A stretch of 64,000 bases of DNA, taken from positions 932,501 to 996,500 of the forward strand of contig NZ_JAUTBL010000002.1 in assembly GCF_030819275.1 (NCBI RefSeq), read 5' to 3'. Every line of letters begins with the position of its first letter. The first letter of the stretch is position 1. This document shows positions 28,025 to 36,872 of this stretch, piece by piece. Under the pieces are notes generated by a model that was not told where the DNA came from, searched no databases, and saw only the letters and a program-made list of their open reading frames with translations. The DNA is from Agrobacterium larrymoorei (GTDB taxonomy: Bacteria > Pseudomonadota > Alphaproteobacteria > Rhizobiales > Rhizobiaceae). A program made the position numbers and the translations under genes.

Positions 28025-29689
28025 ATGACGGAAGAAATGGAATTGCCGGAACGTGAATCGATGGAGTTCGATGTCGTGATCGTCGGCGCCGGACCTGCGG
28101 GCCTTTCTGCCGCCATCCGGTTGAAACAGGTCAATCCGGACCTCTCCGTCGTGGTACTGGAAAAGGGCGCTGAAGTCGGCGCGCATATTCTCTCCGGCGC
28201 AGTGGTTGATCCGATCGGTATCGACCGTCTGTTGCCCGGCTGGCGCGAAGAGGAGGGGCATCCCTTCAAGACCGAAGTCAAGGACGACCAGTTCCTGTTC
28301 CTCGGACCTGCCGGCTCGATCCGTCTGCCCAACTTCCTGATGCCGCCGCTGATGAACAATCACGGCAACTACATCGTCTCGCTCGGTCTCGTCTGTCGCT
28401 GGCTTGCGGAAAAGGCGGAAGCGCTTGGCGTTGAAATCTATCCGGGTTTTGCCGCAACCGAAGTTCTCTATAACGACGAAGGCGCCGTCATCGGTGTTGC
28501 CACCGGTGACATGGGCATCGAGAAGAATGGCGAGCCCGGCCCCGCCTTCACCCGCGGCATGGAATTGCATGGCAAATATGTGCTGATCGGTGAGGGCGTG
28601 CGCGGCTCGCTTGCCAAGCAGCTCATCAAGAAGTTCGATCTGTCGAAGAACAGCGACGTCCAGAAGTTCGGTATCGGCATCAAGGAGCTATGGCAGGTCA
28701 AGCCTGAGAACCATAAGCAGGGCCTCGTGCAGCACTCCTTCGGCTGGCCGCTGGGCATGAAGACGGGCGGCGGTTCGTTCCTTTATCATCTGGAAGACAA
28801 CCTCGTTGCCGTCGGCTTCGTGGTTCATCTGAACTACAAGAACCCCTATCTCTATCCGTTCGAAGAGTTCCAGCGCTTCAAGACGCACCCGGCAATCGCA
28901 CCGACTTTCGAAGGCGGAAAGCGCGTCTCCTACGGTGCGCGCGCCATCACCGAAGGCGGCTACCAGTCGGTGCCGAAGCTGACGTTCCCAGGCGGCGCGC
29001 TGATCGGCTGTTCGGCAGGCTTGGTCAACGTCCCGCGCATCAAGGGCAGCCACAATGCGGTTCTCTCCGGCATGCTGGCGGCGGACAAAATTGCAGCAGC
29101 TCTCGCGTCTGGTCGCGCCAATGACGAAGTGATCGAGATCGAGAATGAATGGCGTGGCACCGATATCGGCAAGGACCTGAAGCGGGTGCGCAACGTCAAG
29201 CCGCTCTGGTCGAAGTTCGGCACGGCGATTGGCGTCGGTCTCGGCGGTCTCGATATGTGGACCAACCAGCTCTTCGGCTTCTCCATCTTCGGTACACTGA
29301 AGCACGGCAAGACCGACGCGGAAAGCCTGGAGCCCGCAGCAAACCACAAGCCGATTGCCTATCCCAAGCCGGATGGCGTGCTGACTTTCGACCGTTTGTC
29401 CTCGGTCTATCTCTCCTCCACCAATCATGAGGAGGACCAGCCGGTTCATCTCCAGGTGAAGGACATGGAGCTTCAGAAGCGCTCCGAGCATGATGTCTAT
29501 GCCGGACCCTCGACGCGCTACTGTCCCGCCGGCGTCTATGAGTGGGTGGAGAAGGAAGGCGAACCGACCTTCGTCATCAACGCGCAGAACTGCGTCCACT
29601 GCAAGACCTGCGACATCAAGGACCCGAACCAGAATATCAATTGGGTACCGCCACAAGGCGGCGAAGGGCCAGTTTACGCCAATATGTAA
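28025..29689 (+). CDS. Electron-transfer flavoprotein-ubiquinone oxidoreductase
   Basis: A 554-residue inner-membrane-associated enzyme passing electrons from ETF (fed by acyl-CoA and other dehydrogenases) to ubiquinone. The FAD motif is VVIVGAGPAGLSAA, and the C-terminal 4Fe-4S site is read from RYCPAGVYEW and NCVHCKTCDIKDP (four Cys). Length equals the usual enzyme. GAGG precedes the ATG. Its last 31 bases and stop lie in a copy of a 51-bp direct repeat whose second copy follows the gene. Confidence 0.95.
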   Translation: MTEEMELPERESMEFDVVIVGAGPAGLSAAIRLKQVNPDLSVVVLEKGAEVGAHILSGAVVDPIGIDRLLPGWREEEGHPFKTEVKDDQFLFLGPAGSIRLPNFLMPPLMNNHGNYIVSLGLVCRWLAEKAEALGVEIYPGFAATEVLYNDEGAVIGVATGDMGIEKNGEPGPAFTRGMELHGKYVLIGEGVRGSLAKQLIKKFDLSKNSDVQKFGIGIKELWQVKPENHKQGLVQHSFGWPLGMKTGGGSFLYHLEDNLVAVGFVVHLNYKNPYLYPFEEFQRFKTHPAIAPTFEGGKRVSYGARAITEGGYQSVPKLTFPGGALIGCSAGLVNVPRIKGSHNAVLSGMLAADKIAAALASGRANDEVIEIENEWRGTDIGKDLKRVRNVKPLWSKFGTAIGVGLGGLDMWTNQLFGFSIFGTLKHGKTDAESLEPAANHKPIAYPKPDGVLTFDRLSSVYLSSTNHEEDQPVHLQVKDMELQKRSEHDVYAGPSTRYCPAGVYEWVEKEGEPTFVINAQNCVHCKTCDIKDPNQNINWVPPQGGEGPVYANM

Positions 29690-29781
29690 TATTGGCGTGG
29701 CCCGCTCGGACCGCCGTCAGCAAAGATGTTCGGCGAAGGGCCAGTTTACGCCAATATGTAATATTGACGTGGCCCGCTCGG
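29659..29781. repeat. Tandem 51-bp repeats, 72-bp period, across the ETF-QO stop codon
   Basis: Bases 29659-29709 and 29731-29781 differ at one position only. Each copy holds CGCCAATAT-GTA-ATATTGGCG (or GACG in copy two) inside the wider pair GGGCCA/TGGCCC, so each can fold into a strong hairpin. The first copy contains the last codons and stop of the ETF-QO gene. There is no T tract, so terminator activity is not clear. Confidence 0.85.
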
Positions 29782-29836
29782 CTTATCGCTTCATCTGCGA
29801 GTAAGACGGTGCGCCTGCATGAGGGGATGACGCGAT

Positions 29837-30340
29837 ATGGCGACGATCCGTGCCGGACGGCAGGACGACTTTCCACGTTTGGCGGAAATCGAACTGGATG
29901 CCTTTGTTGTGTGGGCAGAAGTCTGCGGGGTATCGCAGCAGCCTGTCTCCGCGCCGGTCTTTCTGCTTGAGCGGAGCCTTGACGAGGGACTTCTTCTGGT
30001 GGCCGAAGAGGCGGGACGTGTCGTCGGCTTTACGCTTGGGTTGAACGAGGAAAGCAATCTCTATGTCGTCGAGCTCGACGTAGAGCGCGCCGCACAGGGC
30101 AGGGGCATCGGCACCTCGCTGATGCTTGCCCTGCTGGATGTCGGACGTGAGAAAGGACTTGCTGACGCGGTTCTTACTACGGATCGTTACGCGCCTTTCA
30201 ATGCGCCCTTTTATACGAAGCTCGGCTTTCGCATCCTTGAGGCGGAGGAAATGTCAGTCTTTCTCGCGGAAAGGCTGAGGGCTCAGATCGACTCTGGTCT
30301 TGATCCAAAGCGTCGCGTGGCGATGCTGAAGAAACTGTAA
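29837..30340 (+). CDS. GNAT-family N-acetyltransferase
   Basis: A 167-residue acetyltransferase with the acetyl-CoA motif VERAAQGRGIGTSLMLALL at about residues 83-101 and the later YAPFNAPFYTKLGFRILE. The acceptor cannot be inferred. It lies 147 bases after the ETF-QO gene on the same strand with the repeat pair between, so it may be separately expressed. Confidence 0.85.
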   Translation: MATIRAGRQDDFPRLAEIELDAFVVWAEVCGVSQQPVSAPVFLLERSLDEGLLLVAEEAGRVVGFTLGLNEESNLYVVELDVERAAQGRGIGTSLMLALLDVGREKGLADAVLTTDRYAPFNAPFYTKLGFRILEAEEMSVFLAERLRAQIDSGLDPKRRVAMLKKL

Positions 30341-30538
30341 TCCTATTCTCGCTACTCGCTCAGCTATTATTTCTGAACAACCTGCAACCTGAAGGGTTAG
30401 GGTATCGAGGATAGTGATCAGGGAGGCGTTTACAGTTGCGGGCTGGATCATTTAGATGTGACAGAGCCCCTATATGTGAAGAGGGTCCCTCATAGCTTAA
30501 GAGGGTCAATATCCCCTAAAAGGGGTTGGGAGTGAGCA

Positions 30539-31279
30539 ATGAGGAAACTTGCCAGAATGGTCTCGGCTTTGCCTAGCAATCATTTGCTGGCTGCGGTCGC
30601 AGCGGTGATCGGGGCGATATCGATAAGCGGTCAACCCGCCATGGCGGCGAGCTGCCGAGCCGACGCATCCACTGGCATCGACTGGAGCGAATGCAACAAG
30701 CGGCTCTTGATGCTGGGCGGCAGCGTTCTCGACGGTGCCGACCTGCACGGAACGGACTTCACCTACACCGATCTGCGCGGCTCCTCCTTCAACAAGGCGA
30801 ATATGGAGAAGGCCAAGTTGATCCGTACCTCGCTGGCCTCCTCCCAGCTTGAGGGCGCCAATCTGATCAAGATCGAGGCCTATCGCAGCGATTTCAGCGA
30901 TGCGAATGCCGAAAATGCCAGGTTCAACAGCGCTGAAATGCAGCGCGCCAACTTCGAGAATGCCAAGCTCGTCAATGCCGATTTTTCCAAGGCGGAACTC
31001 GGGCGGGCGGATTTCAATGGCGCGGTGTTGACGGGCACCAAATTCACCAAGGCCAACCTCTCACGCGCCAGCTTCACCGGCGCCAAGTTTACCGGGCCGA
31101 TCGATTTCTCCGACTCGTTCCTGCTGCTGGCCCGCATCGAAGGGCTGGACCTTTCCGCCGCGACCGGGCTCGACCAAAAGCAGATCGATATTGCCTGCGG
31201 CGACGACAAAACCAAGCTTCCGCAAGGACTGACCAAACCAGCCACTTGGCCTTGCCCCGCCGATCCGGAAGACGATTGA
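30539..31279 (+). CDS. Exported pentapeptide-repeat protein
   Basis: A 246-residue protein. A signal peptide ends near PAMAAS, and SCRADASTGIDWSECNKR suggests a disulphide-bearing N-terminal segment. From about residue 62 to 200 it is built of A(D/N)LxX-type pentapeptides (for example ADLHG, ANLIK, ARFNS, ANFEN, ADFSK, ANLSR), which fold as a right-handed quadrilateral helix. A short tail with two Cys follows. GGGAG precedes the ATG. The periplasmic location is inferred from the signal. Function is unknown. Confidence 0.85.
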   Translation: MRKLARMVSALPSNHLLAAVAAVIGAISISGQPAMAASCRADASTGIDWSECNKRLLMLGGSVLDGADLHGTDFTYTDLRGSSFNKANMEKAKLIRTSLASSQLEGANLIKIEAYRSDFSDANAENARFNSAEMQRANFENAKLVNADFSKAELGRADFNGAVLTGTKFTKANLSRASFTGAKFTGPIDFSDSFLLLARIEGLDLSAATGLDQKQIDIACGDDKTKLPQGLTKPATWPCPADPEDD

Positions 31280-31344
31280 TGGTGAAGGCTAGCCAGACCA
31301 CGCTGTGATCCGGCTAGTCTGTCACCATGTGGCTACACGTGTTC

Positions 31345-32361
31345 TCAGAAGCCAGACAACACGATCTTGCCCTTGGCCTTGCCGCTTTCGACCAGTGCAT
31401 GCGCCTTGATAAGGTTTGCGGCGTTGATCGTGCCGAACGTTTCCGTCATCGTGGTTTTGATCTTGCCCTGGTCAACCAGCTCCGACACATGGTTCAACAG
31501 ATTGTGCTGCTCCAAGATATCGGCTGTTTCGAAGACCGGCCGGGCAAACATCATCTCCCAATGAACGGAAATGGCTTTGCGCTTGAATGGCATGATATCG
31601 AAACCATTCTCTGGATCGTCGATCAGGCAGTAGCGCCCCTGCGGCGCAATCAACTCTATGCTGTCGGCGCGGTGGAGCTCGCTATGGGTGGTGGAAAAGA
31701 CGAAACTCGGGGCACCTAAACCAAGCGCCTCTACCTGTGGTGCAAGCGGCTTGCTATGGTCAAGCACATGATGTGCACCAAACTGCGCGACCCATTCCTT
31801 CGTTTCCGGCCGCGACGCCGTGGCGATGACTGTCAGGTCCGTCAGATGCCGCGCAAGTTGGATTGCGATCGAACCGACGCCGCCGGCACCACCGATGATG
31901 ACGATGGCATTGGCGCCACCCGCAACAGGATCCTTCACCTTGAGGCGATCGATCAGGGCTTCATAGGCGGTGATCGCCGTCAACGGTAGGGCCGCAGCTT
32001 CCTCGAAACTCAAGCTTCTCGGCTTCTTACCAACGATGCGTTCATCCACGAGCTGAAACTCGCTATTGGTCCCGGGGCGGTTGATAGCGCCTGCATAGTA
32101 CACTTCATCGCCTGGCTTGAACAGGCTGACCTTGTCGCCAACAGCCTTGACGACACCCGCAGCATCGAAGCCGAGGATGCGGGCCTGGCCTGCCTCGGGC
32201 GCTTGGTTTCGGCGAACCTTGGTATCGACCGGATTGACCGAAACTGCCTTCACTTCCACCAGAAGATCGTGGCCGTTGGCCTCCGGGGCAGGCAGTTCGA
32301 AATCCACCAAAGCGTCTGCTTCCGTTACGGGCTTGCAGGTCTTGTAGCCGACAGCGCGCAT
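31345..32361 (-). CDS. Zinc-type alcohol dehydrogenase / quinone oxidoreductase-like protein
   Basis: A 338-residue medium-chain dehydrogenase. It has the GroES-like part (VSVNPVDTKVRRNQAPE, GFDAAGVVKAVGDKV) and a Rossmann domain with IIGGAGGVGSIAIQLAR near residue 155. Catalytic-zinc Cys/His ligands are absent, so it is of the zinc-independent quinone oxidoreductase class. AAGGAG precedes the ATG. It is divergent from an HxlR regulator gene, a layout seen for redox-sensed oxidoreductases, so a role in quinone or aldehyde detoxification is a fair guess. Confidence 0.88.
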   Translation of the reverse strand: MRAVGYKTCKPVTEADALVDFELPAPEANGHDLLVEVKAVSVNPVDTKVRRNQAPEAGQARILGFDAAGVVKAVGDKVSLFKPGDEVYYAGAINRPGTNSEFQLVDERIVGKKPRSLSFEEAAALPLTAITAYEALIDRLKVKDPVAGGANAIVIIGGAGGVGSIAIQLARHLTDLTVIATASRPETKEWVAQFGAHHVLDHSKPLAPQVEALGLGAPSFVFSTTHSELHRADSIELIAPQGRYCLIDDPENGFDIMPFKRKAISVHWEMMFARPVFETADILEQHNLLNHVSELVDQGKIKTTMTETFGTINAANLIKAHALVESGKAKGKIVLSGF

Positions 32362-32431
32362 GTTCTTTCTCCTTCGCTTGTTGCTTCGGCGTCTATTTGA
32401 TAGCTATGAGCAATGTCTGCAAGAATGCACA

Positions 32432-32453
32432 TTTTGTGTCTATACTGACAAAA
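32432..32453. promoter_or_regulatory. Candidate HxlR operator
   Basis: TTTTGT-N3-TATA-N3-ACAAAA is a symmetric site midway in the 136-base region between the divergent dehydrogenase and HxlR genes. Its symmetry and place fit an operator serving both promoters. Confidence 0.55.
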
Positions 32454-32497
32454 AGGATACTGTGGCCACCCGCCGAACCTGAAAAACGGAGCTTTTC

Positions 32498-32899
32498 ATG
32501 TCCCGCCCTCGCGCCAAACTGAAAGATAATTTTCCCGGCTGCCCGGTGGAATCGACGCTGTGTTATCTCGATGGCAAGTGGAAGGGCGTGATTCTTTATC
32601 ATTTGCTGACCGAAGGAACTCTGCGTTTCAATGCACTGCGCCGCCACATTCCAAGCGTCACCCAGCGCATGTTGACGAAGCAGCTTCGCGAACTGGAAGA
32701 TGCGGGCCTGATCTCCCGCACAGTCTTTCCCGTCGTGCCGCCAAGGGTCGATTACAGCCTGACTCCGCTTGGCAACAGCATGGCGCCGGTCATCTCAGCG
32801 CTGAAATCCTGGGGCGAAACCCATGTGGTCTGCAAGGACGGCGTCAAGACGCTTGCCGCGCCCGAGGACGTCGTAACGCCGCTCGCTGCTGCCGAATGA
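32498..32899 (+). CDS. HxlR-family transcriptional regulator
   Basis: A 133-residue winged-helix protein of the HxlR (DUF24) family. The pattern CPVESTLCYLDGKWKGVILY near residues 15-34, then FNALRRHIPSVTQRMLTKQLRELEDAGLISR and the wing YSLTPLG are typical. Cys15 and Cys22 could sense oxidants or electrophiles, as in YodB and QorR. It is divergent from the dehydrogenase gene, and its stop overlaps the start of the aldehyde dehydrogenase gene (ATGA), so all three probably form one regulated group. Confidence 0.9.
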   Translation: MSRPRAKLKDNFPGCPVESTLCYLDGKWKGVILYHLLTEGTLRFNALRRHIPSVTQRMLTKQLRELEDAGLISRTVFPVVPPRVDYSLTPLGNSMAPVISALKSWGETHVVCKDGVKTLAAPEDVVTPLAAAE

Positions 32900-34296
32900 G
32901 TACCGCGGCTGATTTTTTGGGAAGGCAGCGTCACGCCTTTCTCCACGATGGACCTCCGTCACTGGAGCAACGCCGAGCCGATCTCAAGGCTTTGCGGAAG
33001 GTTGTGACCTCCTATCGAAGCAAAATCGAACAGGCGGTTGATACCGATTTCGGCGGACGATCACCGAATGAGACCGCCCTTCTGGACATCGTTGGGGTGA
33101 TCCAAGCGATCGATTACCTGGACCGGAATCTGAAGCGCTTCATGAAGCCCGAACCGCGCCATGTAGGCGCACTGTCGCAATGCGGACGCGCCTGGGTGGA
33201 GTATCAGCCGCTCGGCGTCATCGGCATTCTCTCGCCCTGGAACTATCCATTTCTGCTGGCCATGGTGCCGCTTGCCACTGCACTTGCCGCCGGGAATCGG
33301 GCGATGTTGAAGCCCTCGGAACTTGCGCCGGAAACGAGCGCCTTGATGAAGGCAATGCTCGCCGAGGCCTTTCCGGAAGATAAGGTCGCCGTGGTGCTTG
33401 GCGACGCAGGCGTAGGCGCCGAATTCAGTGGCTTGCCGTTCGACCATCTGTTCTTCACCGGCAGCACGCAGGTCGGGCGTCTGGTGATGAAGGCTGCGAG
33501 TGAACACCTCGTGCCGGTCACGCTGGAACTCGGCGGCAAGAGCCCGACGATCATACTGCCGGGTCACGTCAACGCCGGAACCGTTGCGTCTATTGTCTTT
33601 GGCAAGCTCACCAATGCCGGGCAAACCTGCGTTGCCCCGGATTACGTCTTCGTCCACGAAACCGAGGTCGAAGCCTTCATCGATGCTTTCGATAAAGCGG
33701 TGGCGAGATCCTACCCGGAGGGCGTGGTGAGCCGCGATTACGCGTCGATCATCAGCGACAGGCATTTCTCTCGGTTGAATGGCTTGCTTGAAGATGCGGC
33801 CAGCAAGGGTGCGATTGTGCGACCGGTCGGAGGAGAGGCGGGGGCTGGAACGCGTATCCGTGTCCTGCCGCCGACGCTCGTCATCAATCCGAGCGACGAC
33901 ATGGCAGTGATGCAGGAAGAGATCTTCGGGCCGATCTTGCCCGTACTGACCTACCGCGATGTTTCGCAGGTGGTCGCCTACATCAATGAAAAGCCAAGGC
34001 CGTTGGCGCTCTATGTCTTCGCAGATGCGCATGGTGATGACTGTAAGACGATCCTGTCACGCACCACGTCCGGCAATGTCGGCATCAATAACACGGTGCT
34101 GCATGTGGCGCAGGATGACCTTCCGTTTGGCGGGATAGGGCCGAGCGGCACCGGGGCCTATCACGGCATGGAAGGCTTCCGCCGCATGAGCCATGCCAAG
34201 GGCGTGTTTTCAAGAGGACGTTTCAGCGTGCCAAGCCTTCTACGTCCGCCCTTCGGTCGGATGGTCAAGGCCGGGCTTGATTACCTGTTACGATAA
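32896..34296 (+). CDS. Aldehyde dehydrogenase, coniferyl-aldehyde type
   Basis: A 466-residue NAD(P)-dependent aldehyde dehydrogenase. Visible are ILSPWNYPF, the cofactor motif FTGSTQVGRLVM, the general base Glu in LELGGKSP, the nucleophile Cys in NAGQTCVAPDYV and EEIFGPILPV. The short form without an N-terminal arm, the preference for APDY after Cys and the C-terminal hydrophobic tail match coniferyl-aldehyde and fatty-aldehyde types. The ATG overlaps the HxlR stop by four bases; a longer upstream frame would be wholly inside the regulator gene and was rejected. With the regulator and dehydrogenase, a role in clearing phenolic or reactive aldehydes is inferred. Confidence 0.9.
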   Translation: MSTAADFLGRQRHAFLHDGPPSLEQRRADLKALRKVVTSYRSKIEQAVDTDFGGRSPNETALLDIVGVIQAIDYLDRNLKRFMKPEPRHVGALSQCGRAWVEYQPLGVIGILSPWNYPFLLAMVPLATALAAGNRAMLKPSELAPETSALMKAMLAEAFPEDKVAVVLGDAGVGAEFSGLPFDHLFFTGSTQVGRLVMKAASEHLVPVTLELGGKSPTIILPGHVNAGTVASIVFGKLTNAGQTCVAPDYVFVHETEVEAFIDAFDKAVARSYPEGVVSRDYASIISDRHFSRLNGLLEDAASKGAIVRPVGGEAGAGTRIRVLPPTLVINPSDDMAVMQEEIFGPILPVLTYRDVSQVVAYINEKPRPLALYVFADAHGDDCKTILSRTTSGNVGINNTVLHVAQDDLPFGGIGPSGTGAYHGMEGFRRMSHAKGVFSRGRFSVPSLLRPPFGRMVKAGLDYLLR

Positions 34297-34306
34297 GGAC
34301 GTGCGT

Positions 34307-35500
34307 TCAGGCGCAGGCGGAAATCGTGTTAATGGGCAGGCAGATGCTGATGTCCAGCCCATCCGGCGACCAGTGATAGGAAATCTCTCCGCGCATGCTG
34401 CTGACCGTGCGCTGGATGAGCGTTGAGCCGAAGCCCTTGCTGGTCGGAGGGCCCGAAACTGGCCCGCCCCGCTCGCTCCACATGATCTGCAGCGTCTCGC
34501 CTGTGGTGCAGGCAACCACGAGCCGACCGTCTTCGGAGCAAAGCGATCCATATTTCGCCGCGTTGGTGGCGAGTTCATGCAAGACCAGCGCGACACTCGT
34601 AATGTGATCAGCCCGAATACGCACGTCGTCAATACCGACGAAGACAACCCGGTCGGTTGCTGCGTCGGTGTAGGGTGCCAGAATATCGCCGATGATCTGA
34701 CGCAAGGGCACGTCCGGTGCATAGGCCACATGTTCGGCCGAAAACGTCGGCTGCACGAGGTCATGCGCCCGTCCCAGGGCGCGCAGGCGGCCTCGAACCG
34801 TGGAGGAAAGCTCCTCGGCGCTCGTTGCCGTTCGCGCCGTCATTGCCAGCATCGAGTCGGCCAGCGCGAAGACGTTTTTCACCCGGTGGTTCAACTCTCG
34901 CAGAAGAAGCATACGCTGCTCCTCTGCCCGATCGCGTGCCTCCTCGTTTTGCGAACGCTCGATGGCAATAGCCACCGTCCGTGAGATCATGCCGATGACC
35001 TCTAAATCTCGCTCCGAAGGCTTGCGGGGCTCACGGTAGTAATTGGCGAAGGTGCCAAGAATGCGCCCATCGGCAGCTCGTATGGGCATCGACCAGCAGG
35101 CGCGGAGATCGTGGGCGAGGGCCAATTTGCGGAAATTCGCCCAAAGCGGATCGGCGGCGATATCGCTGACGATGACCGGGGTGCCGGTATGGGCCGAAGT
35201 GCCGCAAGACCCGATACCAGGGCCAACGGAAATGCCCTCGATTGCGTCGTTGTAATCGCAGGGCAGGCTCGGCGCCGCCCCCTGGGTCAGACGCTTGCCA
35301 TCTTCCGTGGTGAGCAGAACGGATGCCAGCAACTCGCCGCCTGCAGGCTTTTCCACCAGAAGCACGATATCACGCAACACCTGTTTCAGCGGGCCGCCTA
35401 CCGCCACACGTGCCAGAATGTCTCGTTCTGCAGTAAGGAGGTCCGACGTTACCGACACTGTATTGATCAACGCACCAGTCCACCACAAAAAGAAAGCCAT
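34307..35500 (-). CDS. GAF-domain HWE-type sensor histidine kinase
   Basis: A 397-residue cytoplasmic kinase. A GAF domain occupies about residues 30-180, with GPGIGSCGTSAHTGTPVIVSDI. The kinase core has the HWE pattern: H-box LLLRELNHRVKNVFALADSM, N-box SVALVLHELATNAAKYGSL and the Trp-Glu pair IMWSERGG. HWE kinases are frequent in Rhizobiaceae and often signal through light, redox or stress inputs. No cognate regulator is adjacent. It is convergent with the aldehyde dehydrogenase gene. Confidence 0.9.
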   Translation of the reverse strand: MAFFLWWTGALINTVSVTSDLLTAERDILARVAVGGPLKQVLRDIVLLVEKPAGGELLASVLLTTEDGKRLTQGAAPSLPCDYNDAIEGISVGPGIGSCGTSAHTGTPVIVSDIAADPLWANFRKLALAHDLRACWSMPIRAADGRILGTFANYYREPRKPSERDLEVIGMISRTVAIAIERSQNEEARDRAEEQRMLLLRELNHRVKNVFALADSMLAMTARTATSAEELSSTVRGRLRALGRAHDLVQPTFSAEHVAYAPDVPLRQIIGDILAPYTDAATDRVVFVGIDDVRIRADHITSVALVLHELATNAAKYGSLCSEDGRLVVACTTGETLQIMWSERGGPVSGPPTSKGFGSTLIQRTVSSMRGEISYHWSPDGLDISICLPINTISACA

Positions 35501-35849
35501 GTGTCTTCGACAACGGCAATAGTAGGAAGATATAGGGAGGCAAGTATTAAATGTCTAATGAATAAAATACTTGATGAATACAACCTAGTTTGAAGTGTTG
35601 GGTAGGATATTGTGTTTTGTCGAACCTATTATTTTAGGGTTCGCGAACTAAGCCCTGGCCTAGCTGCACCTGCTTAGCCCTGTTTTGGAGATGATCGTGC
35701 TCTTGATTTTCCGGCAAATTGGGAGGAAGGATTTGCCGCGGCATTCGCCGGCTCTTCATCATTCACATTTTTTTGCACCGCAACATCGAACTGCCCGGAT
35801 TGGTTCATAATTTCGCGCGCAGTGATTGTCAGTTCAGGGACGGACCAGC
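35501..35849. other. 349-bp intergenic region between the HWE kinase and uppP
   Basis: No gene is supported. It holds two hairpins, CGAACC/GGTTCG around 35621-35642 and GGCAAAT/ATTTGCC around 35712-35736, and an AT-rich block near 35540-35640. Divergent promoters are expected here. Confidence 0.45.
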
Positions 35850-36686
35850 ATGGGTATTGGTTGGATAGAAGCCGCGATCCTCGGCTTTATTCAAGGGCTT
35901 ACGGAATTTTTGCCAATTTCTTCCAGCGCACATTTGAGAATCGCGGGCGAGTTTTTGGGTACCGGTGAAGACCCGGGTGCGGCGTTTACCGCCATCATCC
36001 AGATTGGCACGGAACTGGCCGTGCTCGTCTATTTCTGGTCCGATATCATGCGGATCGCCTTTGCCTGGCTTCGTCATCATTTGCGGCTTGGCGGGCAATA
36101 TGACCCGGCCGATGTTCGCCTCGGCTGGATGATCATCGTCGGTTCGGTGCCCATCGTGCTGCTCGGCCTTCTGTTCAAGGACGCTATCGAGCATTCGCTG
36201 CGCAACCTTTACATCACCGCGGTCATGCTGATTGTTTTCGGTATCATTCTGGGCTTTGCGGATCGCATCGGCAAAAAGAAGTATCCGATCAAGAAGCTGA
36301 TCTGGCGTGACGCCATTATCTTCGGCTTTGCCCAGGCAATGGCGCTGATCCCCGGCGTGTCCCGCTCCGGCGGCACGATCACCGCTGGCTTGCTGCTGGG
36401 TTACACGCGTGAAGCCGCTGCCCGTTACTCCTTCCTTCTGGCGGTACCAGCCGTCTTTGGTTCGGGCTTCTATCAACTCTTCAAGAGCATCGGACAGGAA
36501 AACCCGGTCGGCTGGGGCCAGACGGCTTTGGCGACGCTGATATCCTTCATTGTCGGATATGCCGTCATCGTCGTCTTCCTCAAGCTGGTCTCGACGAAGA
36601 GCTACATGCCGTTCGTCTGGTATCGCATCGTTATTGGTGTTGTGCTGCTTGGCTTGCTCTTCAGCGGTGTCATCAATCCGATCTGA
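35850..36686 (+). CDS. uppP: Undecaprenyl-diphosphatase UppP (BacA)
   Basis: A 278-residue polytopic membrane enzyme that removes a phosphate from undecaprenyl diphosphate, recycling the lipid carrier for peptidoglycan and O-antigen. The two signature motifs are complete: GFIQGLTEFLPISSSAHL at the N-terminus and PGVSRSGGTITAGLLLG in the middle. The ATG giving MGIGWIEA follows a purine-rich AGGGACGG; an upstream TTG is less likely. A terminator follows the stop. Confidence 0.94.
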   Translation: MGIGWIEAAILGFIQGLTEFLPISSSAHLRIAGEFLGTGEDPGAAFTAIIQIGTELAVLVYFWSDIMRIAFAWLRHHLRLGGQYDPADVRLGWMIIVGSVPIVLLGLLFKDAIEHSLRNLYITAVMLIVFGIILGFADRIGKKKYPIKKLIWRDAIIFGFAQAMALIPGVSRSGGTITAGLLLGYTREAAARYSFLLAVPAVFGSGFYQLFKSIGQENPVGWGQTALATLISFIVGYAVIVVFLKLVSTKSYMPFVWYRIVIGVVLLGLLFSGVINPI

Positions 36687-36717
36687 CGCCTCCGGCGAGA
36701 TATCAGCCCCTAGTCTT

Positions 36718-36751
36718 ACCCGGTGCGGCCTTCCGTGCCGGGTTAATTTTA
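36718..36751 (+). terminator. Rho-independent terminator after uppP
   Basis: ACCCGGTGCGG and CCGTGCCGGGT pair over a four-base loop with two G-U pairs, then TTAATTTTA. It is 32 bases past the uppP stop. Confidence 0.8.
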
Positions 36752-36785
36752 TGTCTTTCGTCTGGCGTAGAATGATTTTCCTTTC

Positions 36786-36808
36786 GATAAAGTGCGAGAG
36801 CGTTTATC
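36786..36808. promoter_or_regulatory. Inverted repeat upstream of the ABC/methyltransferase operon
   Basis: GATAAA-N11-TTTATC lies about 65 bases before the first gene of the operon. It may be an operator, but no regulator can be named. Confidence 0.3.
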
Positions 36809-36872
36809 TCCGCGGCAACATCACCTCCGCTCAGGATGGTGTGACGCCTTTCTAGACTGTCAGGAAGAATGA

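Noticed and set aside
29490..29804. Frame running through both copies of the duplicated ETF-QO end
   Set aside because: It is another frame of the ETF-QO gene and the repeat, with no ribosome site.
32560..32895. Longer aldehyde dehydrogenase beginning inside the HxlR gene
   Set aside because: The extra 112 residues come from the wrong frame of the regulator gene; the ATGA overlap start fits the family length.
36752..36872. SAM-type riboswitch before the ABC/methyltransferase operon
   Set aside because: No match to the SAM-I or SAM-II patterns I know; only a simple inverted repeat is present.
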